Shown here piece by piece: positions 42,130 to 53,509 of a stretch of 64,000 nucleotides of DNA (positions are counted from its first letter, which is position 1; each line of letters opens with the position of its first letter). The DNA lies in the NCBI GenBank assembly GCA_933207985.1, contig OW240921.1:88967684-89031683 (forward strand), in the 5' to 3' direction. The notes under the pieces are model-generated. The model saw nothing but the letters and a program-made list of their open reading frames with translations. It searched no databases and was not told where the DNA came from. A program made the position numbers and the translations under genes. This DNA comes from Pelobates cultripes (lineage: Eukaryota > Chordata > Amphibia > Anura > Pelobatidae).

Positions 42130-43400
42130 ATCAGGTGGTGCGGGAGCAGCTTACCAAGAAAGTATCCATGGGCTGGTGGGCCGCCCCCCCCATCCTTCCC
42201 CCGACCCCTTTTGGTGCGCCCCTGAAGTCCGCTCCACGGGTTTCCCCTTTGGGTGTGGTGCCCAAAGAGGAGCAGGGTCGATATTGTTTACTTGTTTACT
42301 CATTTGTCGTTCCCTCCAAGGGGTTAGGTATGGGATGACATGGCATGACGCGGCAGTCCGCATGGTTAGGGCTGCAGGCCATGGGGCCTTGCTGGCGAAG
42401 GCAGCTGTGGAATCGGCTTTCCGGCTGTTGCCGGTGCGCCCGGTGGGTTATCATTTTTCAGGCTGTATTTTTAACGGTCAGTGTTATGTAGATATGTGCC
42501 TCCCCATGAGTTGCTCCTGCCCCCCCCCCCTTTTATTTTGAGTGCTTTCACGTTTTCCTGGTGTGGATAGTGCGGAAGGGAGCGGGGGTCGACCCACCTT
42601 TTGCACTATCCGGATGACTCTTATCTGGGGCTGATAGAGGTGCACGTCCACCCTCTGCTGCTGCAGTATTTTCTTGGGGTAGTGTTTCAGCATTTCGGAG
42701 TTCTGTGGCCCAGGACAAAACCATAGGTCGGGTACGTGCTGTTGTTTCCTTGATATCGAGATAGATTCCGGGGCTGGGGAATGTCGGTTGCCCCTGACTG
42801 CGGTTCAAGCCACCTGGCAGGAGTTGTCGCTGGTTTTGGGGGTGATGTGGGATTCAGCTGCACTACCTGTGGTCTCTCCTGGGTAAGCTGGAATTCGCCT
42901 GTCGGTTTTTTGCCCTTGGGGCTGTATGGGATTCCTTCTTGGCCTACCATAACGGTAGCATGAACAACCAGGCCCTGTAGGTCTCTCCCACTGACTTCCG
43001 CCTGTTTACCGCTGCATCAGGCTTGGGAGGTTTTGGGCCATTTTGGGCTCTCAATGGTGTGCTGACTCTTGCCCAGTAAGCTGGCAAGCATCGGGGCTCT
43101 TGCAGACTCTGGCTGTCTTGGAGCTCTTCCCTGTTCTGGTGGCATTGTAGGCAGGGGGTACCCAACTCACGTACAGGTGATTGCGACAATCTAGGGGTGG
43201 TGCAGGCTGTCTATCATTTGACCGTATCCTCTACCCCAATGGTACTCTTGCTGCAGCGCCTAGTTTGGCGCTGTTTGAGTCTTGAGGTATCTGGTCAAGC
43301 AGGGATTTTCCCAGGGGTTCACAATGTAATGGCCGATGCTCTATCTCGTTCACTGTGGGATGTACTTCAGGCAGTGGCTCCGCAGGCCAAATTATAGGCC
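42130..43400 (+). pseudogene. Ngaro-like reverse transcriptase and RNase H, broken
   Basis: In one frame, RVSPLGVVPKEEQGRYCLL. In another, WHDAAVRMVRAAGHGALLAK, AAVESAFRLLPVRPVGYHFS and YVDMCLPMSCS, the characteristic ESAFRLLPV/LPMGCS block of this RT type. Later pieces such as PDDSYLGLIE and LGVVFQHFGV continue to about 42700 with many stops. The RNase H end GVHNVMADALSRSLWDV is at about 43310-43365. Heavily decayed. Confidence 0.8.
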
Positions 43401-43559
43401 AGTGGAGATGTGGTCGCTTGGTCTAGTGGACTGATGAAGCTGGTCCGTAGGTCGATCTCTGTGGCTGCGTGGGGCCCGCTACAGTAAGGTATGAGTGATT
43501 GGGAGGGGTGGGAGTGTTCCCTTGGTGGGTTCCAGGATTATACTGCTCATCTACATGTT

Positions 43560-44245
43560 TTGTTACATCTCTTAAGGGCGTGGGAGGCTGTGGGGTAGTC
43601 CTCCTTAGTGAGTTTTTTGATTTGCAGGGCTCGGCTTGCTGTTCAAGTTACGGTCGTCTGCAGTTGGGGGGGTGTTTTTTTGGTGGTGATGATTAAGCAT
43701 GGAACGGACTTCCTTCAGGTTTCGTCGCTCGACGGCTGTTGTCTTTGGGAAGGGTACGTTGGTAGCGGTTGGCTAATTCATCAATAGAATCTGTTCAATT
43801 CTTGGACGTTGCGGGTTCATTCCCAGTGGGGTTGACATAGCTTAGCCCTTCCTCATTCTTCTGAGGTAGATGGAATGAGTAGGGTAATGATTGGGTACAT
43901 AACATGATGTACTAGGTAACCAGAGTAGTCTGAAATATACCTATCCAATTGGGGGCGGTGCCGGGTTCTGACATTTGTCCTGTTTTTTCCTTCCGTGAGT
44001 TCTATTCTTTCCACCTGGCTTATTCGGCCTCCTCACCCATTGTTTGGTTCTCGAAGGCAGAGGTTTTTCTCTCCCACTTCCATTTCGTTGGGGTGTTCCA
44101 CTTGGGGCTTGAATTCCTGGGTATTGATGGTGGGAAGTTCAGGGGGCATTCATTCCGGTTAGGGGTGGCTACAGAGGCCGCTAGGCTTGGCGTGCAAGCG
44201 CCAATGGTTCAAAGACTCGGAAGGTGGGAGTCAGGGTGGTAGCAT
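43560..44245 (+). pseudogene. Ngaro-like tyrosine recombinase, C-terminal part
   Basis: The open frame from 43949 ends FLGIDGGKFRGHSFRLGVAT, EAARLGVQAPMVQRLGRWES. It contains the HxxR motif (HSFR) and the GRWES block that precedes the catalytic Tyr in these recombinases. A TAG follows RWESGW, so the Tyr is lost. Upstream recombinase sequence is in several frames. Confidence 0.85.
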
Positions 44246-44269
44246 GGGCGTCCGCAGGAATTTTTCCAG

Positions 44270-44870
44270 GGGGGCATAATTGTAACGACATCCATGCTTG
44301 GTCCCTTTTTGACAGTGTCATGAAGGGGAGGAGCATAGTCATTATCACATAAAGCCAGGGTGAATAGCGTTTTCACAACTATGGTGTCTGGAATACATGT
44401 TTGTATTCCTGACACTATAGTGTTCCTTTAAGCAAATTAAAGGAACATTCTGGTCACCATAACAACTTCATCTAAATGAAAATGCTATGATGCCAGGAAG
44501 CCCCTGGGTGCTCTCTTTCCTTTAAGGGGTTAAACAGCTCTCAAATGGTTTAACCCCAAAGGCTTCCTCCAGCTCCAGATTTCCAGGTCGCTCAGTGGTA
44601 TTTGGCTTCGGAAACGGAGTGTCAGGAAGTGCAGCTTGACGTCAGGCATGGGTGCTACAGATTGGCTAGAGTGGTCAGTGGACTCTCTAAGCCAATCGCT
44701 AGTTCCCAGTTCATAAAATATTTTTACTTTTTTATGAATGGGGAGCTACTGATTGGCTTAGAGTGCCAGCTTACTGCTCTAGCCAATCAGCGACACACCT
44801 CCCAGCGGCACTCTGTGCTTCCTGACACTCAGTAAATAAAAGTGAACATATTAACACTGACTTTTTTTTT
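44270..44870. mobile_element. Two abutting TTAA-type MITE pieces
   Basis: CTGACACTATAGTGTTCCTTTAA (ending near 44430) is a right end of the 35899-like family. Directly after, TTAAAGGAACATTCTGGTCA (from 44438) starts a second, related MITE. Inside the latter, CTGATTGGCTTAGAGTGCC (44750) pairs with GGCTAGAGTGGTC...CTAAGCCAATC (44660-44699). The right end of the second MITE is not clear. Confidence 0.6.
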
Positions 44871-44984
44871 ACCTGGGAAGATGAGAAGGTCCAAAGTTTC
44901 CCTGCCAGGCCCAGGTACCAAAGCCTTTTGATGTGGTGTCCAGAATAAAGTGGAAGGTTCACTTCACTTGTCCTTCCTGCTCCA
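44871..44984. other. Short spacer
   Basis: No feature recognised. Confidence 0.4.
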
Positions 44985-45770
44985 GTCTCGCTTTCTTCTC
45001 CTTCATTTGACTGTCTTCTTTTTCTTCTGACACTGTCTTCTCTCCTCCTTGGCTCCTTCTGCTCCTTTACCTTTCTGCTACTTTCTGCTTATTTTGCTCC
45101 CCCTTCTGCTCCTTTCTCTTTCTTATCCCTTTCTGCTCCTTGCAGACCCTTTCTGCTCCTTCTCTTACTTTACCTTTTGTGCTCTTTGCTGTCCCTTTCT
45201 GCTCCTTGCTACCCTTTTCTGATCCTTCTCCTACTTTACCTTTGTGCTCCTTCTGATTCTTTCTGCTCCTTTACCTTTGTGCTCCTTATGTCCCTTTCTG
45301 CTCTTTGCAGACCCTTCCTTCTCCTTGCAGACCCTTCCTACTCCTTGCTGCCCCTTGCAGACCCTTCCTGCTCCTTGCAGACCATTCCTGCTCATTTCTG
45401 TTCCTTCTCCCACTTCACCTTTGTGCTCCTTCTGTCCGTTCCTGCTCCTTGCTGCCATTTTCAGCTCCTTGCTGACCCTTTCTGCTCCTTCTACTTTACC
45501 TTTGTGCTGCTTTATCTTCCAGCTCCTTGCTGACCTTTCCTGCTCCTTGCTGACCCTTCCTGCTCATTTGTGTTCCTTTGTGCTCCATCTCCTACTTTAC
45601 CTGTTGTGCTCCTTGCTGTCCCTTCCAGCTCCTTGCTGCCCCTTTCTGCTCATTTCTATTCCTTCTCATTTCTGCTCCTTCTCTTACTTTACCTTCCTTC
45701 TCCTTTCTGCTCCTTCTCTTACTTTACCTTACTGCTCCTTGCTGACCCTTCCTGTAGGCTGTCCCCATCT
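44985..45770 (+). repeat. Pyrimidine-rich minisatellite, CTGCTCCTTGCTGACCCTTC units
   Basis: Units of about 20 bp (CTGCTCCTTGCTGACCCTTC, CTGCTCCTTCTCCTACTTTACC) repeat with many variants over nearly 800 bp. One strand is almost all pyrimidine. Leu/Ser-rich open frames in all plus-strand frames are artefacts. Confidence 0.88.
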
Positions 45771-45879
45771 GGGTGGATCCCCCAATGCCTCACTTCCCTG
45801 ATCTGTAAGCTATCTCTGCCCCCCCATGCCTCACTTATCCTGATCTGCTACCCCCATGCCTCACTTACCTGATCTATTC

Positions 45880-46453
45880 GACTATTCCAACGCCACATTG
45901 ACATTGCTATTTGCACGAACGGCAATTCGTGCATTCGAATGACATTTGCATTGGTATGAATAGACCGGCCGGATTTTACTGGAATAAGTGGGAGTGTTTA
46001 TCTATGTGCCTGTACCTGATTGGTTGTAACGTTTGCAGTTTCAGTATCCAACAAGGTCCACGTGGGTGGTAATCTTGTTGGAAAATGTGTATAAAAGAAG
46101 CAATAAAGCCTCAGTGCATTTAGTTCCTGCTTAACCCTTAATCTAGAGTCCTGTCTCTTATTGAGGGGATTGCTATATCACTACAAGTAATTGCTATGCT
46201 CTGCATGCTCCCTTGGATAATCACTACTAAGCTCTTGTTCCTGCTTCACTCTCTTGGAAGAGAGTTTCACCCACTGGAGCCTGGAGCCTTGTCGTAGGTC
46301 CAGGGTGGGTAGGAGACGGCGAGACCCCAACCAAGCTGCGGCGGTTCATGGGGTCTGCAATGGTTATGGTGTCTGGCGGAGTGCTTGGAGCCCTCGGGAA
46401 GCACTAGGAGCATCCAGTAACGGAGGTACCCAGGGTGGCATGCGGTCCTTTAC
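45880..46453 (+). mobile_element. LTR-like sequence (boundaries uncertain)
   Basis: TATAAA at 46090-46095 is followed closely by AATAAA at 46102-46107. The right end GGTACCCAGGGTGGCATGCG, GTCCTTTACA is homologous to the ends at 22082 (reverse) and 41154 (reverse). The left end and a target duplication could not be located. Confidence 0.55.
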
Positions 46454-47236
46454 ACATGCTCACCGTCATATTCAGATGACGGATAATAGGCATATAAGTG
46501 CTGCCAGCATTGCTGCAGAGGTTGAAGGGGTGGGGGTCAGCCTGTCAGTGGTCAGACCATACACCGCACACTGCATCAAATTGGTCTGTATGGCTGTTGT
46601 CCCAGAAGGAAGCCTCTTCTAAAGATGATGCACAAGAAAGCCAGCAGTTTGCTGAAGACAAGCAGACTAAGGACATAATTACTGGAACCATATCCTGTGG
46701 TCCGATAAGACCAAGATAAACTTATTTGTTTCAGATGGTGTCAAGCATGTGTGGCGGCAACCAGGTAAGGAGTACAAAAGACATGTGTCTTGCTTACAGT
46801 CAAGTATGGTGGTGGGAGTGTCATGGTCTAAGCCTGCATGAGTGCTGCCGGAACTGGGGAACCACAATTCATTGAGGGAACCATGAATGCCAACATGTAC
46901 TGTGACATACTGAAGCAGAACATGTTCCCCTCCCTTTGGAGACTTGGACGCAGGGCAGTATTTCAACATGATCACGACCCCAAACACACCTCCAAGATAA
47001 CCACTGCCTTGCTAAAGAAGCTGAAGGTAAAGGTGATGGACTGGCCAAGCATGTCTCCAGACCTAAATCCTATTAAGCATCTGTGGGGCATCCTCAGGGG
47101 GACAGCAAATTTACACTGTTATACAGGCTGTACACTTACTACTTTACATTGTAGCAAGGTGTAATTTCTTCAGTGTTGTCACATGAAAAGATATAATAAA
47201 ATATTTACAAAAATGTGAGGAGATACTGTATATAGT
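46454..47236 (+). pseudogene. Tc1-like transposon, deleted copy
   Basis: Plus-strand transposase pieces include SAASIAAEVEGVG, a shifted DNYWNHI-like piece, EPQFIEGTMNANMYCDILKQ, RRAVFQHDHDPKHTSKITTA (second catalytic Asp region) and SMSPDLNPIKHLWGIL (E of the DDE triad changed to K). After GGCATCCTCA the sequence jumps to the 3' UTR (GGGACAGCAAATTTACACTG), so the C-terminus is deleted. The right end is also shortened (AAAATGTGAGGAGATACTG). The 5' half is missing. This family is also widespread in vertebrates. Confidence 0.88.
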
Positions 47237-47246
47237 TAGTTAATTA

Positions 47247-47249
<3 letters not shown>

Positions 47250-47281
<32 letters not shown>
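47250..47281. repeat. (TA)n microsatellite
   Basis: About 15 TA units beyond the right end of the Tc1 copy. Confidence 0.85.
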
Positions 47282-47282
<1 letters not shown>

Positions 47283-47815
47283 GCTGCAGACAGTATGCAT
47301 TTGTCATCTAATGTCATATTACTTTTCATCTATTCTTATTTTAGGTCTCTATTGATGCCGAGTGTGTTATATAAAAGTAAAAAAAAAAAACATTCAAGTA
47401 CTCGTTAAACATACAAAATGATTCATGTAAATGTGTTTAAGAAGGCAGAGGGGTAGGCTAACATATGTCTCATGCACTCCCAGTAGTATATTTTATCATC
47501 ATAATAATGATATTAATCTAACGTCAACAGAGTTTTGAAATGTGAGTTGTCAGGAATTCAGAGTGAATTAAAATGTTTTATGCCACAATAACAAAATTGG
47601 AGAACGTCTCCAAGTCAGCAGTTTTATTTAATTCAGCTATTTTGACCTAAAAGTTGAAATTCACTTTAAATTCAAGACAATTCACACATTAGTAAATAAC
47701 TCTGATAGTGTATTACCGGTATAGTAGTCACTGACTTGACATGTGCACAGTCTCCTTGTCGGCCTCTGCTTAAAACCCCCACCAAATACCCAATTCCCAA
47801 TAAAGCACTGACACC
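47282..47815. other. AT-rich non-coding stretch
   Basis: Nothing recognised. Confidence 0.6.
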
Positions 47816-47819
47816 ATGA

Positions 47820-48460
47820 TTTTGGCAAAATTATATCACAGCTTTATTTGATATTTAACATAAATTATAAAGGTCATTGTCAACGGCAGGCCAATGTTGG
47901 CCTGCACAATTAACATCCTGCAGTTTACAATTTAACCCCTTGACAATGACACACCCCCACATAACATAATACCCAAACATTGTAACATTTTACTTAACAT
48001 GAAACATGACCATTGCCACCAAAGGGCACCATCCATTGCCACCAAAGGGCACCACAAGTGTAGGGGTATACCGAGACACCCCATACACACCCCGGTTCGG
48101 AGCTACCTACGAGCTCGAACCTTCCAAACCAGTCCAAAGGCCTACCTATTAGCCCTGAACTCCAAACTTTTTCCCCATCTCACTCTTTTCTCCCCCCAAC
48201 TTTACTCTCCATACCCCGCTGCCGTGACCAAACGGGAAACACCTGAAAGCAAAGGGAGGGTGGGTGGGACAACAACAGGTAAGTGCAACTTAAATTAAAG
48301 TGATCCCTGGTTCTAAAATGGCTACTACTTATACTCCCCTTTTTAACTCCACCCCACCATTTCCTAAGATCAATCCCTGACCACTGACCTTTAGATGGCC
48401 TGTCTCCTGGCAATGTTAAGGCCCACTCCCCTTAGCTACGATGCTCCATGGGCTACATTT
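47820..48460 (-). mobile_element. Unclassified repeat, possibly LTR or retroelement 3' end
   Basis: A sharp change to GC-richer, pyrimidine-biased sequence. On the minus strand CAAATAAAGCTGTG near 47845 could be a polyadenylation signal. A tandem pair CATTGCCACCAAAGGGCACC lies at 48011 and 48032. No protein motif and no clear termini, so only a repeat-like character is claimed. Confidence 0.35.
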
Positions 48461-49877
48461 AACTAAATATTTCACTGACAACATAATGAACTGCATAGTA
48501 ACTTACGTCACCCGAAAGGCTAAATGTCAGTCTTAGAAGGACTTTTAATAACTTTTGATAAAGGCTTTTTAACCAAAACTGGGCATTTCAGTGATGATGC
48601 AAAATAAGCTTCAACTACTTCAATTTTGTTGGTGTGCTTGGCGGTTCCTTGGGTCGGCTACGTAATAATATGTGTTTGGCCTTTTGGTTTTCAGACAGAG
48701 TAAGCAATGTAAGGAATACATTTTGTCTCGAGACTTTGCTCGAGACAAAAACATCATAACTATGATTGAGCAGCTTATTACGGATTGGTTATCTTTTTTT
48801 CAACCTAGATCCTAGGGTTAGTTTGTTCCAGTGTCACAGGCAGTTTGGAAGGTTCGACATTTGTGATTAATCCAGAATGTCACTGGTTGCAGTTTCATAT
48901 CCATCCTGCTCAGCCACAACAGTGCAATAATGCATCTTGTTCTCCTAAGGTTTCCTGTTAGCCATCAGACAAACGGTTTACATTTGCTTTTGTCAGCTGT
49001 ATATTTCAACTCAGCATTTCATCTCTGCCATTGTGAAATCATATTGGCCTTTAGACTGCTGAGCACACTTTAATTTGTCCCTTACGGTTTTATTTTTTTT
49101 AAGTATAACATAGCAACTAACATTTACCAGTCCTGTATGCAGCTTTCAGAATAGTGAGCTTTTACTGAAGTAAACATTGGCTGCAATATGGTATAGCATA
49201 ATTCTTGTGAATTAACATGGCAACAGAGGTTAAGCAGCTGTTCAGAAGATTTCGATGAAGAGGATGAGTCCACCTGGAATCATGTAATAGAATTCTGTTA
49301 ATTTGCAAAGAAAAAAAAAAAAATCTATTTAGCATTAAGTTTGAATATTTTCTTTGTGGGGGTATATCATACATCTTATACCAAAGGAAAGATGAATTTT
49401 ACAGAAACAATTAAATTATTCAAACTCAGGAGAATGGGAAAGTTCCTGTGTCCCAATATGTCCTGTTGCATATTAGGAGAGGAACAAGTATGACTGAGTC
49501 ACAGGATTATTGAGCTAAGCTATCTTAAGTTGCCCCAAAGATTTAGTCTGTGTCAAGACATGAGTGCTCTAATGTCATGAAGAGGTTTCTACATAGAATT
49601 ATTTAATTTTTATGTTCACATGAATAGATTAATAATACTTCTTTCTTGATCCTGTAAAGAGACACATACTCGACTCTACAGTATGACTGTATATGTAAAT
49701 ATTTAGTTGATCTCAATCCCTGTGGCCTTTGAGACTGGCATTCTCATTACTAAATCAACATAAACTGCATTGTGGGCAAAATTTTATTATCTGGCGTTTT
49801 CTAGGCTGTACTAATAGCTAAATTATTCCAGAGATATGTCACAACCTCCAGAACAAGGGCATAGTCACATCAAGGTG
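48461..49877. other. AT-rich non-coding stretch
   Basis: No gene or repeat recognised except a perfect hairpin TTTTGTCTCGAG / CTCGAGACAAAA at 48720-48750. Confidence 0.55.
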
Positions 49878-49882
49878 TAGAG

Positions 49883-50709
49883 TGTCAGGTGTGGCGGTAC
49901 GGAAACCGGGACCCCTGAGTGCCTGATGAGAAGTTGGGAGTCTTCAGCATGGAAGTGGATTACAGGGCCCAGTGCAGGGTAACCGCACGCCCCCTAGTGT
50001 TGAGCACCAGCATTTGTGCTGCCACAAACCAAGACCCTGTTGCAGCTTAGTGGAAGCCAGAGCAGATGAATGCTAAAATGTATCCAGTACTGAAACAAGG
50101 CAAGGCTAGGATAGTCACCAAACATGAAAACAAGACAGAACTAATAGAAGCCAGAACCAGAGTAGTACAGAAAGCAGAACCCAGAACATGTACACAAGAC
50201 ATGAGGAAAACAAGAACAGGGCAGGACAGGACTGTACATGGACTGGGATTACGAAATAAAACAAGACAAGATGTAATAGGCAAAACATAACTAAGCACTA
50301 CATATGAAAAGTATGGGGATTTAGTTACATTATATGATCATACTTTGCATAAGCCTGCAAAACGCCAATGTACCCCATATCTGGCAGGTCCTACTCTGCC
50401 TAATGTTCGCTAAAACAACTAAAGAAAACATATATAGCCTTGAGCAGCTGCCTGCAGGACACTGAAATAAAAGGAATGATGGAAAACAAATGGGTGTGGC
50501 AATATAAAACAAACATTTAAATTAATCCAGGAGACTGGGAATTCCAGGGACGGAATAATGGAATGAACCCAGAAAACCCAGCATAAGGAAAACCAGACAT
50601 TGAATAGAAAACCAAAAAAACAAGAAAAACTAAACAAGAATTGTAAAAAGAGTACTGGATACCAGAAGCCATCACCAGACTGATCCGCAGAACAAGGCAT
50701 GATGTGACA
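49883..50709 (-). mobile_element. Solo LTR, minus orientation, TSD TAGAG
   Basis: The plus strand starts TGTCAGGTGTGGCGG and ends GCATGATGTGACA, flanked by TAGAG at 49878-49882 and 50710-50714. Length is 827 bp. It is homologous over most of its length to the plus-oriented LTR at 57222-58070, for example AGTACTGGATACCAGAAGCC here against its complement there. No internal region remains. Confidence 0.9.
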
Positions 50710-50714
50710 TAGAG

Positions 50715-51424
50715 GAATAAGGAGAAAAAAAACATGACCTAGATCAAAGACCCTGATAGGTTTGGGATCCCGTCCATTCTAATCAACCTCGGGATTAAAG
50801 GTCTTCCTGAATATTATAATAGTTATTTATGCATCCTGTGCTACAAGAAAGAATACTGTGATGCCCACTGAAATCCATTACCTACGGGACAATGTGCTCA
50901 ATTTGATTGTTACTACCTGATAGTCTATCTGGGCCTCCAGAGTACATTAGTTGAAAGAAGTAATCATCAAAATCCATCTCAGTTTAATTTAAAACCCATA
51001 TTAAATAGGTCTTCAAGGCATTAGACAAGAATATGCATTAAAATACCCTTTATTATATTCCTGTTCTAGGCACATCCATTTCCCCAGACAACACCAAGGT
51101 TATTGAAAGCATTATATCAATTTATTTGAGGACTTCTAAATAAAGGCCTGTTACAATGAGATCTACCCACACTCAGAGAACTTGTTTCCCAGATACTACA
51201 GAAGAAATTATCTCTCTTATTATGGTTAAGCTGTTTTTTGTAGGATCCCACGTTCTTCCACTTTCTGACTGCTGCCTTTCTTTCTTTACCCTTAACAGTT
51301 TCCGACAGTGCCCTTTTTGGTAACATCCAGAATTATTATCTTGCCTGGCAAAAGCTTAGTGTTGCCAGATGTTTGTCACATATTTTGACATTTCGACATT
51401 TGGTATTTATACATTTTGTAGATA
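50715..51424. other. Non-coding stretch
   Basis: Nothing recognised. Confidence 0.55.
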
Positions 51425-51640
51425 TATAATATTTTTACTCTGTTTTATAAATGGGGAGCTTGTGGTAGGCTGAGCATGCAAGTGGCACATAGTCCAAGGT
51501 TTCCTGATTGAAGTGGAGGGGCACCGGATGGATGCCGGTCTGAAGACTTTGGGGTTAAACAGTTCATTAAAGGTTTAAACTTTGAAGGTAAGTCAGTGCC
51601 TGGGACCTCCTTGCACCATAACAACTTCATTTCATTCTTC
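51425..51640. mobile_element. MITE remnant related to 44438-44870
   Basis: TTATAAATGGGGAGCTTGTG, GGGGTTAAACAG, GGTTTAAAC and CACCATAACAACTTCATTT match blocks of the MITE at 44438 in reverse order. Heavily diverged. Confidence 0.5.
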
Positions 51641-51811
51641 CTCTCAATTTTATGCAAAAGCACAATATTTAGGGATGTAATATTTAATATAAGGGTTAAT
51701 AGCTTCTTGATTCAAGGAGATATGTGACTGACAATCGATGACAGCCACAGAAAGGAATTGTTTCCAAGTTTGTTACAAAATTAGAAAGAGCCTCAAACTA
51801 AACTGTTTTTG
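51641..51811. other. Short spacer
   Basis: No feature recognised. Confidence 0.4.
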
Positions 51812-51912
51812 TTTTTGTTTTGCCTTCTTTTGGATCAACAGCAGAAACCGATGTGAGAAAGGCAGAACTTGATGGACGCAGGTTTATTCAGGCTATGAAA
51901 CTATGAAACTAA
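51812..51912 (+). mobile_element. CR1-clade LINE 3' tail
   Basis: TTTTGCCTTCTTTTGGATCA, GGCAGAACTTGATGGACGCA and CTATGAAACTATGAAACT are the reverse complement of the tail at 23020-23115. It is only the tail, with no RT. Confidence 0.8.
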
Positions 51913-51983
51913 GTTGTTATGATGTCCAGTTTGTTCCTTTAATTAGTCAATGTATTTTATATTGGAAGCTCATGAAATCTAAA

Positions 51984-52322
51984 TAGTGATGTCCCGAACG
52001 GTTCGCTGAACGGTTCGCCACGGACGGCAAACATATGCGGTAAACTTTGACCCTGTACCTCACAGTCAGCAGATACATTCCAGCCAATCAGCAGCAGACC
52101 CTACCTCCCAGACCCTCCCACCTCCTGGACATCTTACTAAGAATGCAGCTTCACAATGAATGTAAAATGGATGCTGTCCAGGAGGTGGGAGGGTCTGGGA
52201 GGGATGGTCTGCTGCTGATTGGCTGAAATGTGTCTGCTGACTGTGAGGTACAGGGTCAAAGTTTACCGCATATTTTCGCCATCCGTGGCAAACCGTTCGG
52301 CGAACCATTCGGGACATCACTA
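51984..52322. mobile_element. Palindromic hAT-type MITE, TSD AATCTAAA
   Basis: Ends are TAGTGATGTCCCGAACGGTT and GAACCATTCGGGACATCACTA, with the 8-bp duplication AATCTAAA at 51976-51983 and 52323-52330. The 339-bp element is nearly one long palindrome, with arms carrying CCTCCCAGACCCTCCCACCT and its complement around a short centre near 52140-52165. No coding capacity. It would depend on a hAT transposase in trans. Confidence 0.93.
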
Positions 52323-52339
52323 AATCTAAATATAAATCT

Positions 52340-52420
52340 TGCTAATTATTATTATTTTATTATTTACATAGCACCAGCATAGCACCAGCAAATTCCGTAG
52401 CGCTGTACTAATCAAACCCT
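52340..52420 (+). mobile_element. L2-like tail fragment
   Basis: ATTATTATTTTATTATTTAC, ATAGCACCAGCA (twice) and TCCGTAGCGCTGTAC match the common tail. Confidence 0.7.
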
Positions 52421-53509
52421 TTCTGACATAATGCAGAAATTATTATCGTCCTATATTAAAAAGTTGATCTGACAACTCTGGTGGCTTGTATGCTAGAAAT
52501 CCAAAATGTTGCTTGTGTTTTAGTACGATGACAGTTTTATTTAAAATTTTATTTAAAATTTGGGCATGGGAGGGCTGGCAAGGGGGGGAGGGGGGTGCAA
52601 GGTGGCAATTGCGAAGAAACAGGGATTGCAGGATCACACCATTATTCTGCTGATCAAAAGCATCGGGAGGTGTGTTGAAATGTCTGTTAGCAGAGTACTG
52701 CAGAAGTGAGGCAGCAGGCAGGAATTGTGCAGGGCATTTGCTAGCCCAGCAGTGTGTATTTTTGTGCTTGGGGCTGGTGGCCCACAATCTTTGTATTCTC
52801 CTGTCCTAGGCTGGCCCATTGGGTGATGGCAGTATCAGAGCTAACCATACTGCCAGATTGTGATAAATATGTTTGATGTCCCTATAGTTTTTGCAATTGA
52901 CTGCAGGGAGAGATGAGACTGCTCATGGCATTCATAATACACAACGGTTGTCATTGGTGGCACTGGAGATGTGGCAAATAGAGTCTGTGCCACACTCAGA
53001 TTTCTCATGCTGCACAGGTCCTGCTGAGTTTGCAGATATTTTTTATAATGTCACATTGTGTGACCCTGACAGCCTCAATCTGTAAAAAACAACATACAGC
53101 ATATTGCTTTGAGTTTAAGTAGCACTATCCACACAGAGAACTGGGAGTTTTGTGTTAAAAAAAAACCTAAAATTTTCTGTACTTGCTCCACAGACAAAAC
53201 ATTGGCAGGCCTACCCTAAAGGTGGATCAGTAGTTAAAAGTTTTATTCATGTACGCCTTTTGATTCCAGGCTCTTTTATTCACTGATTTGGACTCCCAAC
53301 AGTTTGAGCAAATAAGTTTTGCCATATTTGTATTTATATACAGATATAATTATCTTGATTAAACATGTAATATTAATGAGTCCCTAAGGAACTTTATGAT
53401 GGTTCAGTGGCATCAAACATGCATTCATAAGCTCTGTGGGAAAATTGAAGCGGCACTTACTTTTTTCATATTCTATTTTCCTTTTTCTTTGCCACTTGTA
53501 TCCTAAAGG
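52421..53509. other. Non-coding stretch
   Basis: No gene or element recognised. Short open frames lack motifs. Confidence 0.55.

Larger units (their letters stand above)
41520..44245 (+). mobile_element. Ngaro-like tyrosine-recombinase retroelement, decayed
   Basis: RT, RNase H and tyrosine recombinase fragments occur in that order on the plus strand. Their motifs differ from the DIRS1-like element at 11629 and fit the Ngaro-type group found in fish and amphibians. GC-rich relative to flanks. Terminal repeats were not identified. Confidence 0.75.

Noticed and set aside
41154..44245. LTR at 41154 as the terminal repeat of the Ngaro-like element
   Set aside because: Its end matches the LTRs at 22082 and 46453, which belong to a different kind of retroelement, and no partner is found beyond 44245.
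45177..45872. Leu/Ser/Pro-rich frame of 185 codons
   Set aside because: Translation of the pyrimidine minisatellite. All plus-strand frames are open.
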